Shown here one piece after another: positions 43,916-57,379 of a stretch of DNA of 64,000 nucleotides. The position numbers and the translations under genes were made by a program. Source of the DNA: Isoetes taiwanensis (Eukaryota > Streptophyta > Lycopodiopsida > Isoetales > Isoetaceae); NCBI GenBank assembly GCA_021234155.1, contig JAJEKV010000575.1, forward strand, positions 1-64,000, read 5' to 3'. Each line of letters opens with the position of its first letter. Within the stretch, counting starts at the first letter, position 1. The notes under the pieces were generated by a model. The model did no database searches. It was given only the letters and a program-made list of their open reading frames with translations, and had not been told where the DNA came from.

Positions 43916-45700
43916 GATCCCTATTTAGTGGCATGCATCGCCACTTCAGTCCCGGTGGTAGTGGTGGTCGAGGGGAGAGCGGAAGATGTGGATGCCTGTG
44001 CCACCGGGGCCCCTCGAGGGGACTCGAGGGGCGAGTGCGGTGCGATCCCTGTTTGGATGCTGAATCTCGCGATCCTCCCCGGACCAGCCCGCTACCCCTC
44101 CATGTCCGTGGCAGCCCTCGACTTTGGCGGCTCACGCCCCGCCCGGGTCTCGTGGCCGGGGTCAAGTCACCGGTCCAACATACGTGAGCCGCCCCTTCAA
44201 CTTCCCGCCCTGACGCAGACCACCACCCGCCTCGCACGCTCTCAATCGAAGACAATTACCCTGGGGCGTATCGTGGCTCGGCCCCATGACGTCACTTTTT
44301 ACAATGGTCATCGGTGCCGGGAACATCCCGGCCCAAGATCCGTCTGAGCTCCGAAGTGAGATGTTCTCCGACTCCGGCCGTGCCCTCGGGTGACTACCAC
44401 ATTGCGTTCGCCTCTCATTGCCTCGTGGAGTCCGGCCAGCCTACCGTGCTGCTGAGGTGGGTGAGGTATGGTGCCGTAGGGCCTTCTGCCGCCGCGGTGG
44501 GCGGCCAGCAAGGATCTCGGGATGTGTCCCCAGGCAGCCAGGTATTTCCCGTGTTGACGCTTCCTAGGTTGGTGGGTTCGCGGGGTTGGTGTGTTCTTTG
44601 ATGTGGTTTACATTTCTCTCCGGAGTGCGGAGCTCAGCTCTTGTAGGACGTTGTCATGTCTTGCCATCTCCCGGCGTGCAATGGCAGAGTTGCTCATGCC
44701 TCGGCATAGAGGCCCTTGCCTTGTTGGCAACGGCCGCCTCGGGCTCCCGCTGTAGCTCCGGCCTAGTGCTAAATCCCTTACTCAGAAGACCGCTCGATTA
44801 GCCTCTGGCTAGCTTCCAAAGCAGCACAGACTCCTTATCCGGCCGTGGCGGCCTCTCAACCTCCCTCGGGCGGGGCTGCCTGTGCTCCCTTGTCTTGGTG
44901 GCCTTAGCCTCCCCTCAACCTCGCTTTGGATCCGAGCAGGGATTCCACGAGTGTCTCCCCTGCTCTACCCGGTTCACATCTGTGTCCCCTTCCATAGGCG
45001 CCAACCACCTGTCTACACGCCTCATGCACAAGCTCCTGCCCGGTATTGCCTTTGTCTCAAATTGTAGCAAGCGGATGCTATCATCCACTGTCGACGCGAT
45101 CCTCCAATTACGTGATTCGCCGCTTTTTTGGCACCAATCTGTACGTAACATCCGAGATGTTATGTTCTCCCACCTTTGTCGAGGAGGCCTCGCAAGGCAT
45201 GCACCGTTGGCCTCAACCTCGCCGGATGCGGCTCCAAGGTTCGACCGGAAGGTGGCAGGGCCTCGGCCTGCCGGGTCGACTGGCCTTGGCTGGGGCCTCC
45301 CTCTTCATGGAAGACATCTCTCCCTCTGCCTCGAGGCCTCTTCCTTGGTGGCCCCCGCTTCATGGTCTTCCCGCAGGGGCCTGGCCAAGGTGGGGTCAAC
45401 CGTGGTTGGTGTGTTTGGGCCTTCCCAGGTTGGGTTGCTGTGGTCCGAGGTAGCTCACCAACCAAGTGTGGGTCCACACACGGACTGTGGTTCCGTGGCC
45501 ATGGCTTGGGTATGACTTGGGCCATGGCAGGTCAAACAGGGGTTTAGGTAGGCTATGGCAGGGGCTTATCAGTCTGGCAGGGCTAAGGTGTCGCGGGTGG
45601 TGGTGGGCACCGGCTAGGCAAGGCCAAGAGGCGCTTGGTTGGGCTATGGCAATGTCGTAGATGTTGGAGCCTAGCTCAACATTAATTTGTATGCTCCCGA
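43916..45700 (-). other. GC-rich 5' part of the LINE, possible ORF1
   Basis: Upstream (minus) of the endonuclease, strongly GC-rich with open frames in all directions. This makes long frames such as 44895-45515 (plus, 206 codons) unreliable. The minus frame 44915-45151 has CMRRVDRWLAPMEG, faintly like the basic N-terminal ORF1 of plant LINEs. The position fits 5' UTR plus ORF1 of the same element, but similarity is weak. Confidence 0.3.
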
Positions 45701-45805
45701 CCGCCCAAATTAGGGTTGGGAGCAAAGGGAGCAAAGGGGCTGAAAGGGGCAAAAAAGGAAAGTGGCTAATAGAGTCCCGGATATCTAGTGTGTACCGCTG
45801 CCACC

Positions 45806-46155
45806 AAAACCCTAGCACACAGCCCGGAAAAGTGCATATTTGAGCACTGAAACAAAGACAAGCATGCAGGTATCATACACCTTTGGAAAGTCGAACCAGC
45901 TTTCCAACAAGCCCAAGCACATGAAAATATGACACCGGATGTGAGAGATACAAATTGGTCGAAGTGTCTACCAATGGTTGCCACGTAAAACCCTAGCACA
46001 CAGCCCGGAAAAGTGCCAATTTGAACATAGAAACAAAGCCAAGCATGCAGGTATCATACACCATTGGAAAGATCTCTGAACCAGCTTTCCAACAAGCCCA
46101 AGCACATGAAAATCTGACACCGGATGTGAGAGATATGACCGATCAAAATGTCAAG
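45806..46155 (+). repeat. 181-bp tandem duplication
   Basis: Both units start AAAACCCTAGCACACAGCCC (45806 and 45987) and include CAAGCATGCAGGTATCATAC and GACACCGGATGTGAGAGATA. They differ by scattered substitutions and a small insertion, so the duplication is older than that at 42715. Confidence 0.8.
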
Positions 46156-48429
46156 CCAAAAACCTTAAGCCCCTAAGCATGAACCCGATACATGTAGTCC
46201 CTCCATTCAAGATGGAGCCGACCCGATACCTTGATCAAGCAAAGGGGAGTGCCCACAATCGACATCGTAGAGCAACACCTCCTATTCTCCTCACGTTATA
46301 AAGGCAAGCCGACTCTATTGAAAAACTTGCATAATTTGTTTTAATCCTAACTACAAGATTTTAAGGTTACCTGTATCAGAAAAGTTTTGACAGAGTACCA
46401 GATTCCATTCAAATATTCAAACTTAAATTGACACCACATCGACTACGTAAACAACGCTCAATGTCATTTTATGTAAGGAAGTAAAACTGTCCAACTTCTC
46501 ACTAGTGACAAATGCTTTGGCTCTTAATTCCATAAACAGAATACAACTGTGACATGTTACTTTGAAAAGAAAAACCTTGATAATAAGCCAAATTGACGCT
46601 TGCATTTGATTTGTTATGATCGAATGGAAAATAATACGTAAGAGCTCTAGATTGAATGCATTGAGATCAAAAGTCGAGCACCGCCTCCCTTCTCCGGGCC
46701 ACCATAACGGGTAGGTTCGTGGCCTCGCGCCTCCATTTCTTTAGGCATACCATTTCGCTGTTGCCCATCATCGGGCCGCATCTTGAGTCCGGGTCCCTTG
46801 ATGGACTCAACCGGTAGGAGGAGTTATCTTCCCCGGGCCCGGCTGGTTGTGGAGCAGGATTTGGCTGTTGGGTCTCTCCTTTTCCTTGCGTACATGCCCA
46901 TCATAGAAGCAAGGGCCACCTTCGAATCGCACCACCGGATTTGGTGATGATCGCCATATCTAGGGCTTGGCCGCTATTCGCTCTTTATATCTTTCTAAAT
47001 AGGAAAATCGGGCTGATCCATCTATATTGCCATACACTAACGGGCTACCGCCAAGCATAGAGAAGAGGAAAAAAAAAAAAGAAAAGAAAAACACGCTTGA
47101 TGGAGAACAAGCTTTGCTTCATCGAATGGCGAGTCGGGCCATGCCATCTCGGTGTACAATTCTTCAAGCTTATCTAATTTTCATGGCCTTAGATTTTGGA
47201 AAATGGAGATCTAACGGTTTTCATAATGCCATGTGAGATTTTCTTTGAGGTGGAGGTGACATGTGGATAGGCTAAAATTGCGAAAAAGGTCAGAGGCCCT
47301 AGAGGGGCTGGTAAAAAAAAAAAAAAAAAAAACAAAGATTAAATGATGATTAGCGCCTTCAGAGTGATCCAATGCCTTTGCACACAGACGATCCTAATTA
47401 CCAAGGCCTAGACAAAAGATGCTCGAAAGAGAAAATTTCTCCATAGCTCCATAGCTTCATCATCTGATGCTACAACACAGGAATTTACGAGAATATATAC
47501 TACAAGGGCCGCCGCCATCGTCCATTTGAGGCATCATGCCTCCCCTATTTTCTTACTCCTTCCATCGCACCTGCTCTTCAAGATTCGCCCTGAAGAAGGA
47601 TGCATAAAGATAATTTTCTTTGGCTTTTTCTAATTTTCCTGGCTGTTGGATGCAAAAGTTAGAAGATCCATGGTTGAGATGGAATTAAGCTGATGTGGCA
47701 GGACACGTGGCATAGACAGAATTGCAGCAAAGTGTGCACCTCGGATTAGGCAGCCCTGCTAAAAAAATGTAATATCTTAAATATGCATGCAATGGAATTT
47801 TCATAATTAAACAAAATGAGACCATCAAATTTTAGCCCTTTTAGGGTGTTTTTATTTATGTAACCTTCATTAGACCCGTGACACTTAAGATTACATACTT
47901 TTTGCATCGAGGGTAGTTTTGGGTGCTTTTTTAGCGGCCCCCTCGAGCGGCATCGCCAATGTGAGTTATGCTTTCTTGGTTCCTTTCCTAATGCCATAGC
48001 CGAACACGGGCAGAGGCCATAGCCCTATAAAAAACCTAGCCGGCCATAGCCTTGCCATAACCCCACAAAAAACCTGCCATAAATGAAAGCCATAGACTCA
48101 CAGAAAACATAGACGAAGACCATAGCCTCAGATGAAGATGGGCTTTGGTATAAGGCTATGATGTTTTTGCATAGGAGGCTCTGCAGAAGGCTTTGCATTG
48201 GAGGCCTTGCACAAAGCTATGGTTCCTGCTTTGGAGGATCTACACAAGGCTTTGCAACCGATTTGCGAGGCCTTCAATCGAATTTGCGTGAGTAATCTGC
48301 TATCGGCTGTCTATAATTTCTGTTTTATATTGTGTTTCTTGTCTTCTGAGTAATCTGGGCCTGCTGAAGGCCATATCATGGAATCTTCATCACCTGAAGG
48401 TTCCTAGAAGGAATCTGGCAGCGATAGAC
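46156..48429. other. Intergenic DNA, no gene seen
   Basis: Contains A-rich simple runs at 47067-47095 and a 20-A run at 47313-47332 (possible end of a plus-strand retroposon). A GCCATAGCC / CCATAAC word is repeated many times near 47995-48135. Short frames have no known similarity. Confidence 0.35.
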
Positions 48430-48680
48430 CACTACAAGAGAATGGGCAATCTAAGTCATTAGTTTCGTCACTTATAGACTTAAAAACTCGTCCTGAATTT
48501 TTTTTAGAAACTGACACAATGGATGACCATACCCATTGATGAAATAGCATCAATGATATCGTCATTCATAACATCATCTATAACGTCAACAATCGTATCA
48601 TTCGTGTCATCCACCCTGATATAATAGTGTCACTTATGGCATCACTCATATATCACTATTGGTACCACCTATAATGCTAT
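48430..48680 (+). mobile_element. CACTA (En/Spm-type) transposon terminus
   Basis: CACTACAAGAGAATGGGC at 48430 matches the conserved terminus of plant CACTA elements (CACTACAAGAAAA). Subterminal DNA is rich in GTCA/TGAC words (TCGTCACTTATAG, ATCGTCATTCATAAC, AATAGTGTCACTTATGG), as usual for transposase-binding repeats. After about 250 bases it runs into a LINE, so only one end is preserved. Confidence 0.6.
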
Positions 48681-49043
48681 AACAAGAGAAAAGCTAGTCC
48701 TTTCACAAATTAAACTGCTGGAAAATGAGCAGGTTCGGCATGCTCGAGTGAAGGCTGGTTTGCAATAGTTTAAAGATGGGGATAGGTGTACTCGCTTTTT
48801 CTTTGAAGCATCCAAAAGGAGAAGGCAGACAACATCTGTCCACTCCCTCCAGCTTCCTGATGGCTCTCTCATCTCTTATCCAGTGCAACTCAAGCAATAT
48901 CTTTTTGATCATTTCTCTTCCTTCTTTGCTCAGCACCCCATGCCATTCCAGGAGGATATGCAGACTGTTGTGTTGTCTAAGGTACATCCAATTATTTCCG
49001 CTGAGAAAAGGAGATTACTTGAATCAATATCACAAGAGAGGAC

Positions 49044-49914
49044 TTGAAGGAGGGCCGGTTTCATTTGAAGCATGATAAATGTCCTGGTCTTGACGGCTTC
49101 CCTATTGAGTTCTTTCAAGCTTGCTGGCCTTGGCTCAACAATGATGTGTATGTTGCTCTTTGTGACTTTCAGCATTCTCAAAGCTTAGATAAGATCCTCT
49201 TTTGGATGCATCTCTCATTCCAAAGTGCAAAGAGCCTAGATTCATTTCTGACTGGCATCCTATCACCTTTCTCTCATCTGTCTACAAAATATTTGCTAAA
49301 GCCCTGGCTGACAAGGTACGCAACATCTTAGCCGAGTCAATTTCTTCTACACAGTCTGGCTTTCTCCATGGCCGATGCATCTTGAACAATGTTTGCGGCA
49401 TGACAGGGAGGGCATGTATTGGGCTTCGCGGGGTGGTCATCAAGTGGTGTTCCTCAAACTAGACTTTGCTAAAGCCTATGACAGTGTGGATTGGGTATTT
49501 TTGGAGAAATGCCTTCTTGCTTTGGGATTTGGAGAGGCATTCACCCGTGATGTTATGAAGCTTCATGTGTCGGCGCGGTCTACAATGCTTTTTCAAGGTG
49601 AGCCATCCCAAATCTTTACTGTTGGTCGGGGGATCCGACAAGGTTGTCCTTTGACGCCCTTGCTCTTCACTATTGCTGCAGAAGTGTTGTCTCAACTCTT
49701 TGATGTTGCAGCTCGAGAAGGTGTCATCCAGGGTCTGCCCATGCTGGATGGTTCTCAGGAGGTGTGTAATCAGTATGCTGATGACACTTTCCTTTTTCTT
49801 ATGGCCAATGATGAAAACCTCCATAATGCTAAGCTGCGCCTAGATACTTTCTCCCACCGCCTTTGGAGTTCATGTAGGTTGGAGAAAGTGCACTGCTCTA
49901 TGGACACTGGATAG
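49044..49914 (+). pseudogene. LINE reverse transcriptase domain
   Basis: Three overlapping frames cover the RT: KCPGLDGFPIEFFQACWPWL (49044-), then ISDWHPITFLSSVYKIFAKA and SISSTQSGFLHGRCILNNV (49202-49462), and then KLDFAKAYDSVDWVFLEKCL, RGIRQGCPLTPLLFTIAAEV and CNQYADDTFLFL (49375-49914). These are RT motifs 1 to 5, with the catalytic Asp in KLDFAKAYD and the YADD pair intact. Two frame changes (about 49200 and 49400) and a stop after position 179 of the last frame inactivate it as written. Confidence 0.85.
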
Positions 49915-50884
49915 TGTTGTTCCCTCTTGTATTCTTCTGCCTCATGTGCTTGGGATGAGATCATTAAAGGTCTTGAGAAACATCTGTTCTGGTGGAAGGT
50001 GGCTAAGTTATTTTTACCTGGTAGGATCACAGTTGCAAGATCCGTCCTCAGCAACACCCATGTCTACATGGCATCCGGTCTTCATGGCTCCTCAATGTAA
50101 GATGAATGAGATCGTGTGTATTGTCGGTCATCCGGGGTGGTACCTCGTAGAGGTGTCTTTGTTGTTAAGGTATCTTGGGCTAAGTGCATCAAGCCTAAGG
50201 TGGTGATGGCCTTGGAATGTTGGACTTCCGCGATGCGCAAAGCTAGGTCATGATCTCAAAGTTCATTTGTCCTTGGTAAAGATGACTCTCCGGGCTTAAG
50301 GTTGGTGCGGCAATCACTGCAGTTGTCTCCCCTTTCACACGACAACTATCAAGCCTAGTCTCCCATGGGCCTTGTATCCTCCGCATCCATATCCAAATGC
50401 TTTCCCATTCCTTTAAAGGTCCGCTTGCTTCACGGGATGCGGTTAGATCTTGTGCTTCATTGTCAATGCCATGTTGGTGGCTTCCCCCCAAGGTATGCAT
50501 GATCAATGACCTTTATGTGCACTTGTACATCCAAAGACCCAAACCGGTTGTTGGCTAGCCGGAGTTTTAACGATTGCGGCTTAGTATGATTCTGGTCATC
50601 TTTTGTCATGGGAGGCTTTTCAGACGAGATTTCTGTTATACAAATGGGATCGGCAAATCAATGGGGTGGTGATTTTTGCCATCCATCGTGAAGCAACCGC
50701 GGTGATGTGCCTATTTGGATATGTGATGCACGTGTTAAGCCGTAAAAGTTTGTTTCTTCCATAATAAGTCGCTTTTGGATTGTGAGCCTCTCCCCCCATC
50801 CCAGCACTGGCATCTTCAGGTTCCTCAACCACAGTGGAAAAGTGTTTGGAAAAGTGATGGCAAATTCTCCATAGATGTGTTCGA

Positions 50885-51304
50885 GTGAATGTCTTGGTTC
50901 ATATGATGAACTCTAGAGTCTCAGATCGTTGCCCTCTCTGTGGCCAACGTGTTGAAACTATTGAACACTGCTGCTTCTTACGCGATCATCTACGGCTTGC
51001 TTGGGCGTGGTTGTTCACTCTTTTCAGTGTGTCTCTCACTAGCCAGGAGATCCTACTTGCACTTTATCCCCCTGTTTGGCCTAACTTGTATAAGCGGGCA
51101 TTTCATCTTGCTTCTAGTTGGATTTTGTGGTCTATCTGGCAGAGGCAACGTTTGTGTATTTTCCAAGGTGCACATATCTCTGATGAGCAGCTTCTCCGTT
51201 GTGCTCAGCAGAAGATCACTAAAGCTTATCGTTGCTCATCTCTAGCTGATGATAAAAAAGAGATAATTTGGCAGATGTATTTACGGTGTTCTTCTTATGC
51301 ATAG
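50885..51304 (+). pseudogene. LINE C-terminal zf-RVT region
   Basis: The frame has RVSDRCPLCGQRVETIEHCC and FLRDHLRLAWAWLF, the C-x-x-C...H-x-x-x-C finger of plant LINE proteins, followed by SSWILWSIWQRQRLCIFQG and an end at 51304. About 100 bases later the poly(A) run closes the element. It parallels the fragment at 152-665. Confidence 0.75.
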
Positions 51305-51414
51305 ACGGATGTTTTTGCCTAGTTGGGTCAGCCTATCCACTAGGGTTTTATTCCTGTCTGGCATTGTGTATTGCGCTTTTGTTTGTCAATCACGTCCTTC
51401 AAAAAAAAAAAAAA

Positions 51415-52190
51415 ACCCCGCCCTGAATTAGTTAAACCTAGCACAAACATCAACCGGTCAATCCCTCCTGTCTTATCCGCCATACAAGGACCTAGTCCGG
51501 TCGTGATGGTACCATATGTCCAGGGAACACAGTAAACAACAAGTATACTACTAAACTCCAATCCCAACCAAGCCTTATATTCCAAAGGAATATAAAGTCC
51601 AATGTAACTTGGTCTTTAGGGGGACAAGCATCGAGACTTAGATCACAACAATTAGTAATCTAGAATAATAACAACCTAAGATTGTCAGGTATAACAATTA
51701 GTGCAAAGGAACTCAATCAGGGCCTTAATGTGTCACGTATAAGTAACCCCTTTGACAACCTATGATAACAATAAAAAAATTCCTTTATCATTCAGAATAA
51801 TTAACATACCACTCATTCCAGCAACAATCCGAAACATGGACATTAACGAGTGATCGTTCAATCCTTAAATAACCAGACATTTAAGCCATAAACATTTCCT
51901 GTGTATACCCTTTCCTACTACATGCAACTAGAGAAGTGGGTTTACAAAACTTAAATCATAGCAACTTGTCATTAATATTTTATTAAGAGAAACCATCTTT
52001 GATAAAGCAGATGGCAGTCAATTCAAGAATTTGGAGAGCATTATACAACACAGCCCATGTGCAGCAATCATACTATGAAAACAACAACATACAGCTCTAC
52101 CTAAGAATAAATCTTTTCTTAACATGACTCACAATACATAGGCCATATCTTATTAAGGCCACTGCAATAATTTAAGAATAGAATAGAATA
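51415..52190. other. Intergenic DNA, no gene seen
   Basis: AT-rich, with a short microsatellite (GAATA)3 near 52178-52192 directly before the next repeat. Confidence 0.3.
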
Positions 52191-52192
52191 GA

Positions 52193-52665
52193 TTTTTAGC
52201 GTCCACGGAGACCGACTCGCCTATGGGACCCAAACAAAAGAGAGCAAGCAAACGATTACCGACAGGATTAAAAACCCTCGCCTCAAGGGTTTTCGAGGGA
52301 AAAACCTTAGCAGTAATAAGTCTGCTGGCATGCTGTACAATTGTGTGTAGGACAGTTCAATACCATCTCGAAGACATAATCGGTCCGTCGGCATCCATAA
52401 CCTCCTCGGATGTATGACCCAACAAACCCATCGACAACCGATTCAACAACTCATGCAACGTTGGCCAGCACTAGTAATCGAACATACCGCCTCGATATGG
52501 GCAAACGCCGCGATCTCCCGAGGGCATGACATTCATCCTCAATGGCGCTCGGTGGCAACATCGGCAAAGCCTTTGCTCTCATGCTTCCCGAGCCGTCTCA
52601 ATACGGAGGCGATGTGCACCCGTGCGAATGGAAGAGCAGCAGGGGAAGTACCCTACTAATAATCC
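52193..52665. repeat. Dispersed repeat R, copy 1
   Basis: Begins TTTTTAGCGTCCACGGAGACC and shares, in order, TATGGGACCCAA, GGGTTTTCGAGGGAAA, the CCTCCTCGGATGTATGACCC region and CATTCATCCTCAA with copy 2 at 62910. Both have a microsatellite immediately left of the T-run. On the minus strand this looks like a 3' end with a short tandem-repeat tail, as in some LINE groups. Confidence 0.5.
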
Positions 52666-54399
52666 ACAGAAAAAGAGGATCCACTGAGAATAGGTATTTT
52701 CAATCATATATTTATGACGTGCTATATTTGAATTTAAGATTATAGAAAGATACAGTCATTTACAATGTAATCTTAAGGACTGTTGAAGCCAAATACAAAG
52801 ATATACCCAACACATATTTAAGATGCATGCCTTTAATAGGAAGAAACAAAATATACAAAGGTGTTTAAAACCTTCCTTAAGTCCGAAAAAAAAAATATGG
52901 AAGGTCAGCATACCAAAATCATATTCGACCTTGCTGAGATCATATTTTCTCAAAGGCGTCATGTTTCACAAAGTACTAATAAAAATCAGACCGAGTACCT
53001 TGGTTTAGAGAATAAGGAAAATCATCACCAGACAATAACCGAGCTGTCAACTGCCCTTATAAAGGATCATTGTCTACCATTTATATTGAATCAATTAGCC
53101 AGCTTCATGTGTTCAAAGCTTTTGTCACAAAATGCATGCCATCTCCCAAGAACTCCTAATACTGTGCACAAAAGGAAAACATTAAGAGGAGAAGCCCTGC
53201 ACTGCACCCAATCAATACAAAATTAGCCATAGACTGGTAAATTTGTAAGGGCCAAAAAGGTACCTTAGGCTTCTACATATTAGCCGATCACCTAATGTAA
53301 TCCTTTGTCCAAAGAACCGTAAGAACTTAGAATATTTTGACATAAAACCTGATACATGAGAGAATATAACCATAACTAGATTAAAAAAAAAAAGGGACCA
53401 AGGAATAGCCTTTTTCGCTAAAAGTGTGGATCCGCCATATGCTAATAAAAGCCTTTAATAGGAAAAAAGGGGAAGGAAACAAGTTATAAGAAACGCATCC
53501 GACCAAATAGATTGGCCATATATGGCCTCTCGGGATGTCACATAGTTCAAGGCGATATCCATTTTAAAACCAAATAGATTGGCCATGGCCTTAAAATTGA
53601 CAAGGCGATAATTGAGGGTTTTTGCCATAACTATCCTTTAAAGTAGATAATTGGCCTTAAAATTCCTTTGCCATAACTATCCGTGATAATTATAGTGTCA
53701 TGAAGCGTATCTCGAAAGCAAGCACATACTTAAAAAATTCTCAGAAAAGAGCACACCATACCCGATTAACCTCCTCGTGATAACCATTCATGCACTTCCA
53801 TGTAATCGAAGTTACTGAGAGACAAATCCTCGGCATTTATCCCCAAAGCCTAGCCTATGGGCTCCATGACATCGGGAAGTTCCTGCGGGCAGGCCACCAT
53901 ACTTATACTTGAAGCTTGTTATATTCATCCATGTCTATCTTGGTATTCACAAAACCAATGCTTTGCATACAGATAGCTATCGCCACCAAGAATTCTCTTA
54001 TTAGTGTTGTTTGGTCGAAATTTAAAAGAGCATATCATTCTTCCAAATGAGTTCCCACCTAATCAATATAGGAGTGTCCGGAAAAATTAATCCATGCAAC
54101 CACCATTCATAAAGACCAGATCTATCATGGAACCGGTGGGACCTCTATCGCAGCCTCGGCCATAATGACGGAGAGGAAGGGGATAATGTAGACCTAGTCC
54201 CATGGGGATAATGTAGACCTAATCCACATGAATACAAGCCCCAAAGTATTTTTTAATTTTCCATGGGTATATTTAACGGCCAATGGCTTATTTTTATCAT
54301 GTTAACCATGCTTAAAATTTATGAAATACCTCATAGTTCAAATAGAAAATCAACCCTAGGGTATTTGCTAGGAAGTACCATTACATAAGCCTATATAGT
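52666..54399. other. Intergenic DNA, no gene seen
   Basis: AT-rich. ATTGGCCATGGCCTTAAAATTG-like words repeat near 53510-53660 (AAATAGATTGGCCAT twice; CCATAACTATCC twice). A 121-codon plus frame at 52861-53226 is not supported. Confidence 0.3.
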
Positions 54400-57369
54400 T
54401 GGCTAGTTCAACAAACGGGTACATTTGTTACGTATGATTTGGAAGGATTTGGGGCATGTATTGTATGAATTTAGGTATGTGTTTGTTGCAAAAGAATCTT
54501 TCATCCTCCGTATTTTGGGAATTTCTTCTGATCGGGCCCGCATGGCCTCCATGGTTCGGCGCGTAGGCCCCCGAATAGAAGCTGCCCCATGCTTTTTTAG
54601 CATGGGGAAACCGATTGCTTGGCGATTCCCATTCTATGAGACTATAAATCGCTTCTTCTTTCGACACCGCCGGCCAACCCATCGGAGTGAGCCTCTTGCT
54701 TTTGTGTTTTGAGCGGACAAAATTTTCATTTTGGACTCGATTTTGCCCTGGGAGAAGATTTGCAACCGCAGGCCCAAGAACAGCATGACCAGCCTCATGG
54801 GGAGCAACACACCTTTCTCACGGGCATGCATTAGAGTGGGAGCAAAAGGCTCCTTGGAATTTGTCATGTTTATTTTCCCTTTTAGGTTTGGTAGCCAAAT
54901 TCACTTTGGTTTGTTATTCCCTCAGAGTGAAGAAGCAAGAAGGATCCTCGGCATTTGTTTGTTCATTAGGATGGGCTGAGTATGTGAGTACACAACATGT
55001 CTTAACACGTAAAGTACGTAATTTGCTTACGCACTAGTTGCTTGCATAGGAATTACTTGCTGAATTTAGGGACGTAGATACTTTTACGTGTTTCTTGCAT
55101 AGTATTTGCTACAAGTTGCGGAGATGTTATCCGATGGGGAATGTCAAGATGTTCAAATAAATTCCCCGATCACGTGATTGATTGGAAATTATAAGAAGTG
55201 AGGAAAATATTGGAGAATGTTGTCCGGATGTTCATGTGGAAACCGCACTTTCTCGCTTGCATGTTGTTGAGGCATTGGTTTGCCTCGTGAAAGAAAGCTC
55301 TCAAAAGGAACCGCGGATTGCATGGCATTTGCTAGAATTTTCAAATGCGGATTGCATGGAATAGCCCCCCGCCTTTAAGGGCTTAACGAAGCCGCCTTGG
55401 AAGTCGCCAAGAATGCAATGTGGGGGTTCGACTCTCCCCCGGTACCATGTCTTTCTTTCCATCGCAGTTGGCATGTAAGAAGCCGGTGGCAAAGATCCTT
55501 GGTGCAAGCAGACCGAGGCAAGGTACCGGGCGATCAGCCTAAGGCATGCCTTAAATTAGATGTTGGCATGCAGGTGTGGCCATCGGGCCTCCTGCTACAA
55601 GTTGTTTCTTTGCAGCATTGCCATGCCAATTGCAAAATTAGCAATTCTATATTTGGAGTTGCTCCTAGATTACTAGCCAGAAGGCTAGTATTTAGAAGGA
55701 TTCTATTTGCAGGTCAAACAAATATGAGGAGCCCTTGCCAAAGGTTGTTAAGCCCCTAAATTATAGAGCCACCTAAGCATTTGACCCCGTCAAATGATGA
55801 GGTATATGCTTAGGATGGCTCTAGAGGGAATATGACTCAGAATATTCCCTCATCCATTGGCTACAGGCCCTTCCAGCGATATAAATTCAATATAATGTTT
55901 GGAAACAAAGTGTAACAAGCATCAAAGGTCCCGGGCCATGTTATACATTGGCAAAAGAAAGTATCTTCAGGTGCACAATTAGATTAATCATGCAAGCTAC
56001 ATATCTGACATATATATATTCTGATAGAGGGCTGCCTGACCGCTGATAATTGGGGCCATCTGGGCCTTCTAAATTGCCACGTGGCATATTGGACGGCTAT
56101 GATGGCGTATTGGACGGCTATGATGGGTTGGTTAATTCCTTCCCCATCGGAGATGTGCGTTGCCGCTATTTTTTCCTCCTCGATTTTCCTTTGGGGACTT
56201 GCGATTCTGGCTGGGCGGGACATGCTTGGTGGATCGAAAGCCTGCATCGTGCTTCCTCCAGGTGCCTCTAGTCCTGTGTAAGATTTACACAGTTCGGGTC
56301 TGTCAGGGACACAAAGGACGCCAACTCTGAACCAACCTATGCCAGTGATCCAAGCCATGTTTCTTCAACAATGGATATGCTTCTGTGCTTGGATACGGTC
56401 TGAGCATAAGGCCTTTCCGTTAATGTGGTGTTTATGCTGAGCCCTTTGACACTACGAAGCTTCCAGATCATTATGCTAGTAGAAGCGGATTGCTCTATTT
56501 GTCTGTAACTTATTTTGTCCCGTGGCCATACATGATATCTCCTTAGATTCATCTAGATTGAATGAGCTACAGGCTTTCTTAGGGTTTGCTGGACGACATC
56601 TATCTTTGTGGGATCTGCCTCACGTTATGGTAAATATGGCTAGAACCGACTAAATGGAGGGCTTTAAATCATATGAGATGGCATTTCTTTTTACCCTAAG
56701 GTCGCTTAATGCAAATTTGGGCAACATAAAAACAGATGGAGGCGGCCATACTGCAAGTTCCGGCTGCAAAAAATCAGATGGAGCAGTTTTTGGGATGATT
56801 CGGGTGCACGTGCGCTCGGATATCATCTGATATCATGCCGATTCATAGCCAGCAACACTCCAATCTGAGAAAAAATCAATGCATGATATGATTAGCAGGG
56901 AGTCCGGACACTGCCAATTGCTCTAGATGAATACAATTTTGCTGTATTCTATTTAAATAGGAGATAATCTGGTAGTATAGCTATGCAGGTTTATGAATTG
57001 AAGATATTTATTAGCTGGATTTCCATCTCTTGATTCTGAAGCCCATTCCGTTTTCATAAGCAGCCAGAGATAAGGTATAGAATCTATTAATTTCATGCAA
57101 AAATCCTTTGTTCTTTCTAGATTCTAGGATGTATTGCTCTTGTTCTATCCTCTGGAATGAAAATTTGATGCTGGAAAATGGACAGATCGGTATTTTGATA
57201 AATGTAGATCTGCTTTGCCACAGCATCAGAGCATCTATATAATGACAGAGGATATAGACGAATCGAACTATATATTCAACCCGGTTCATTAATTTATTAA
57301 TTATTAAGCTATCTATTTGCAGAAGTTAAGATAACATGAAGGAAAGTTGCAAATATAGTTTAATTTTTG
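54400..57369. other. Intergenic DNA, no gene recognised
   Basis: Frames of 80-120 codons overlap on both strands (54425-54712, 55397-55759) without known similarity. GGCGTATTGGACGGCTATGAT-type words are doubled near 56090-56120. GGGGGTTCGACTCTCCCCC at 55424-55442 resembles a T-arm but has no tRNA body. Confidence 0.3.
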
Positions 57370-57379
57370 TGGTGTAATG

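Larger units (their letters stand above)
48681..51414 (+). mobile_element. 5'-truncated LINE with poly(A) tail
   Basis: A plus-strand LINE from the linker before the RT to a 15-base A run (51400-51414). It has the DGDRCTRFFFEASKRRRQ linker, a split RT with YADD, the zf-RVT region and the WSIWQRQRLCIF segment near the end. The endonuclease part is missing. Several frameshifts occur, but the RT core stays open for 179 codons. The 5' junction lies against CACTA sequence, suggesting insertion into that element. Confidence 0.8.

Noticed and set aside
44335-44405. Weak likeness to 5S rRNA (GATCCGTCTGAGCTCCGAAGT)
   Set aside because: Only about 20 bases resemble the 5S internal region; the rest does not align, so neither a 5S gene nor a Cassandra-type LTR is supported.
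44895-45515. 206-codon plus-strand open frame
   Set aside because: It lies in a GC-rich stretch where all frames on both strands stay open, with no recognisable motif; the minus strand fits a LINE 5' region better.
54425-54712. 95-codon plus frame and 84-codon minus frame over the same DNA
   Set aside because: Neither has a known motif and they overlap completely, so neither can be preferred.
55424-55446. tRNA-like T-arm GGGGGTTCGACTCTCCCCC followed by GGTACCA
   Set aside because: No D-arm, anticodon arm or matching 5' acceptor upstream.
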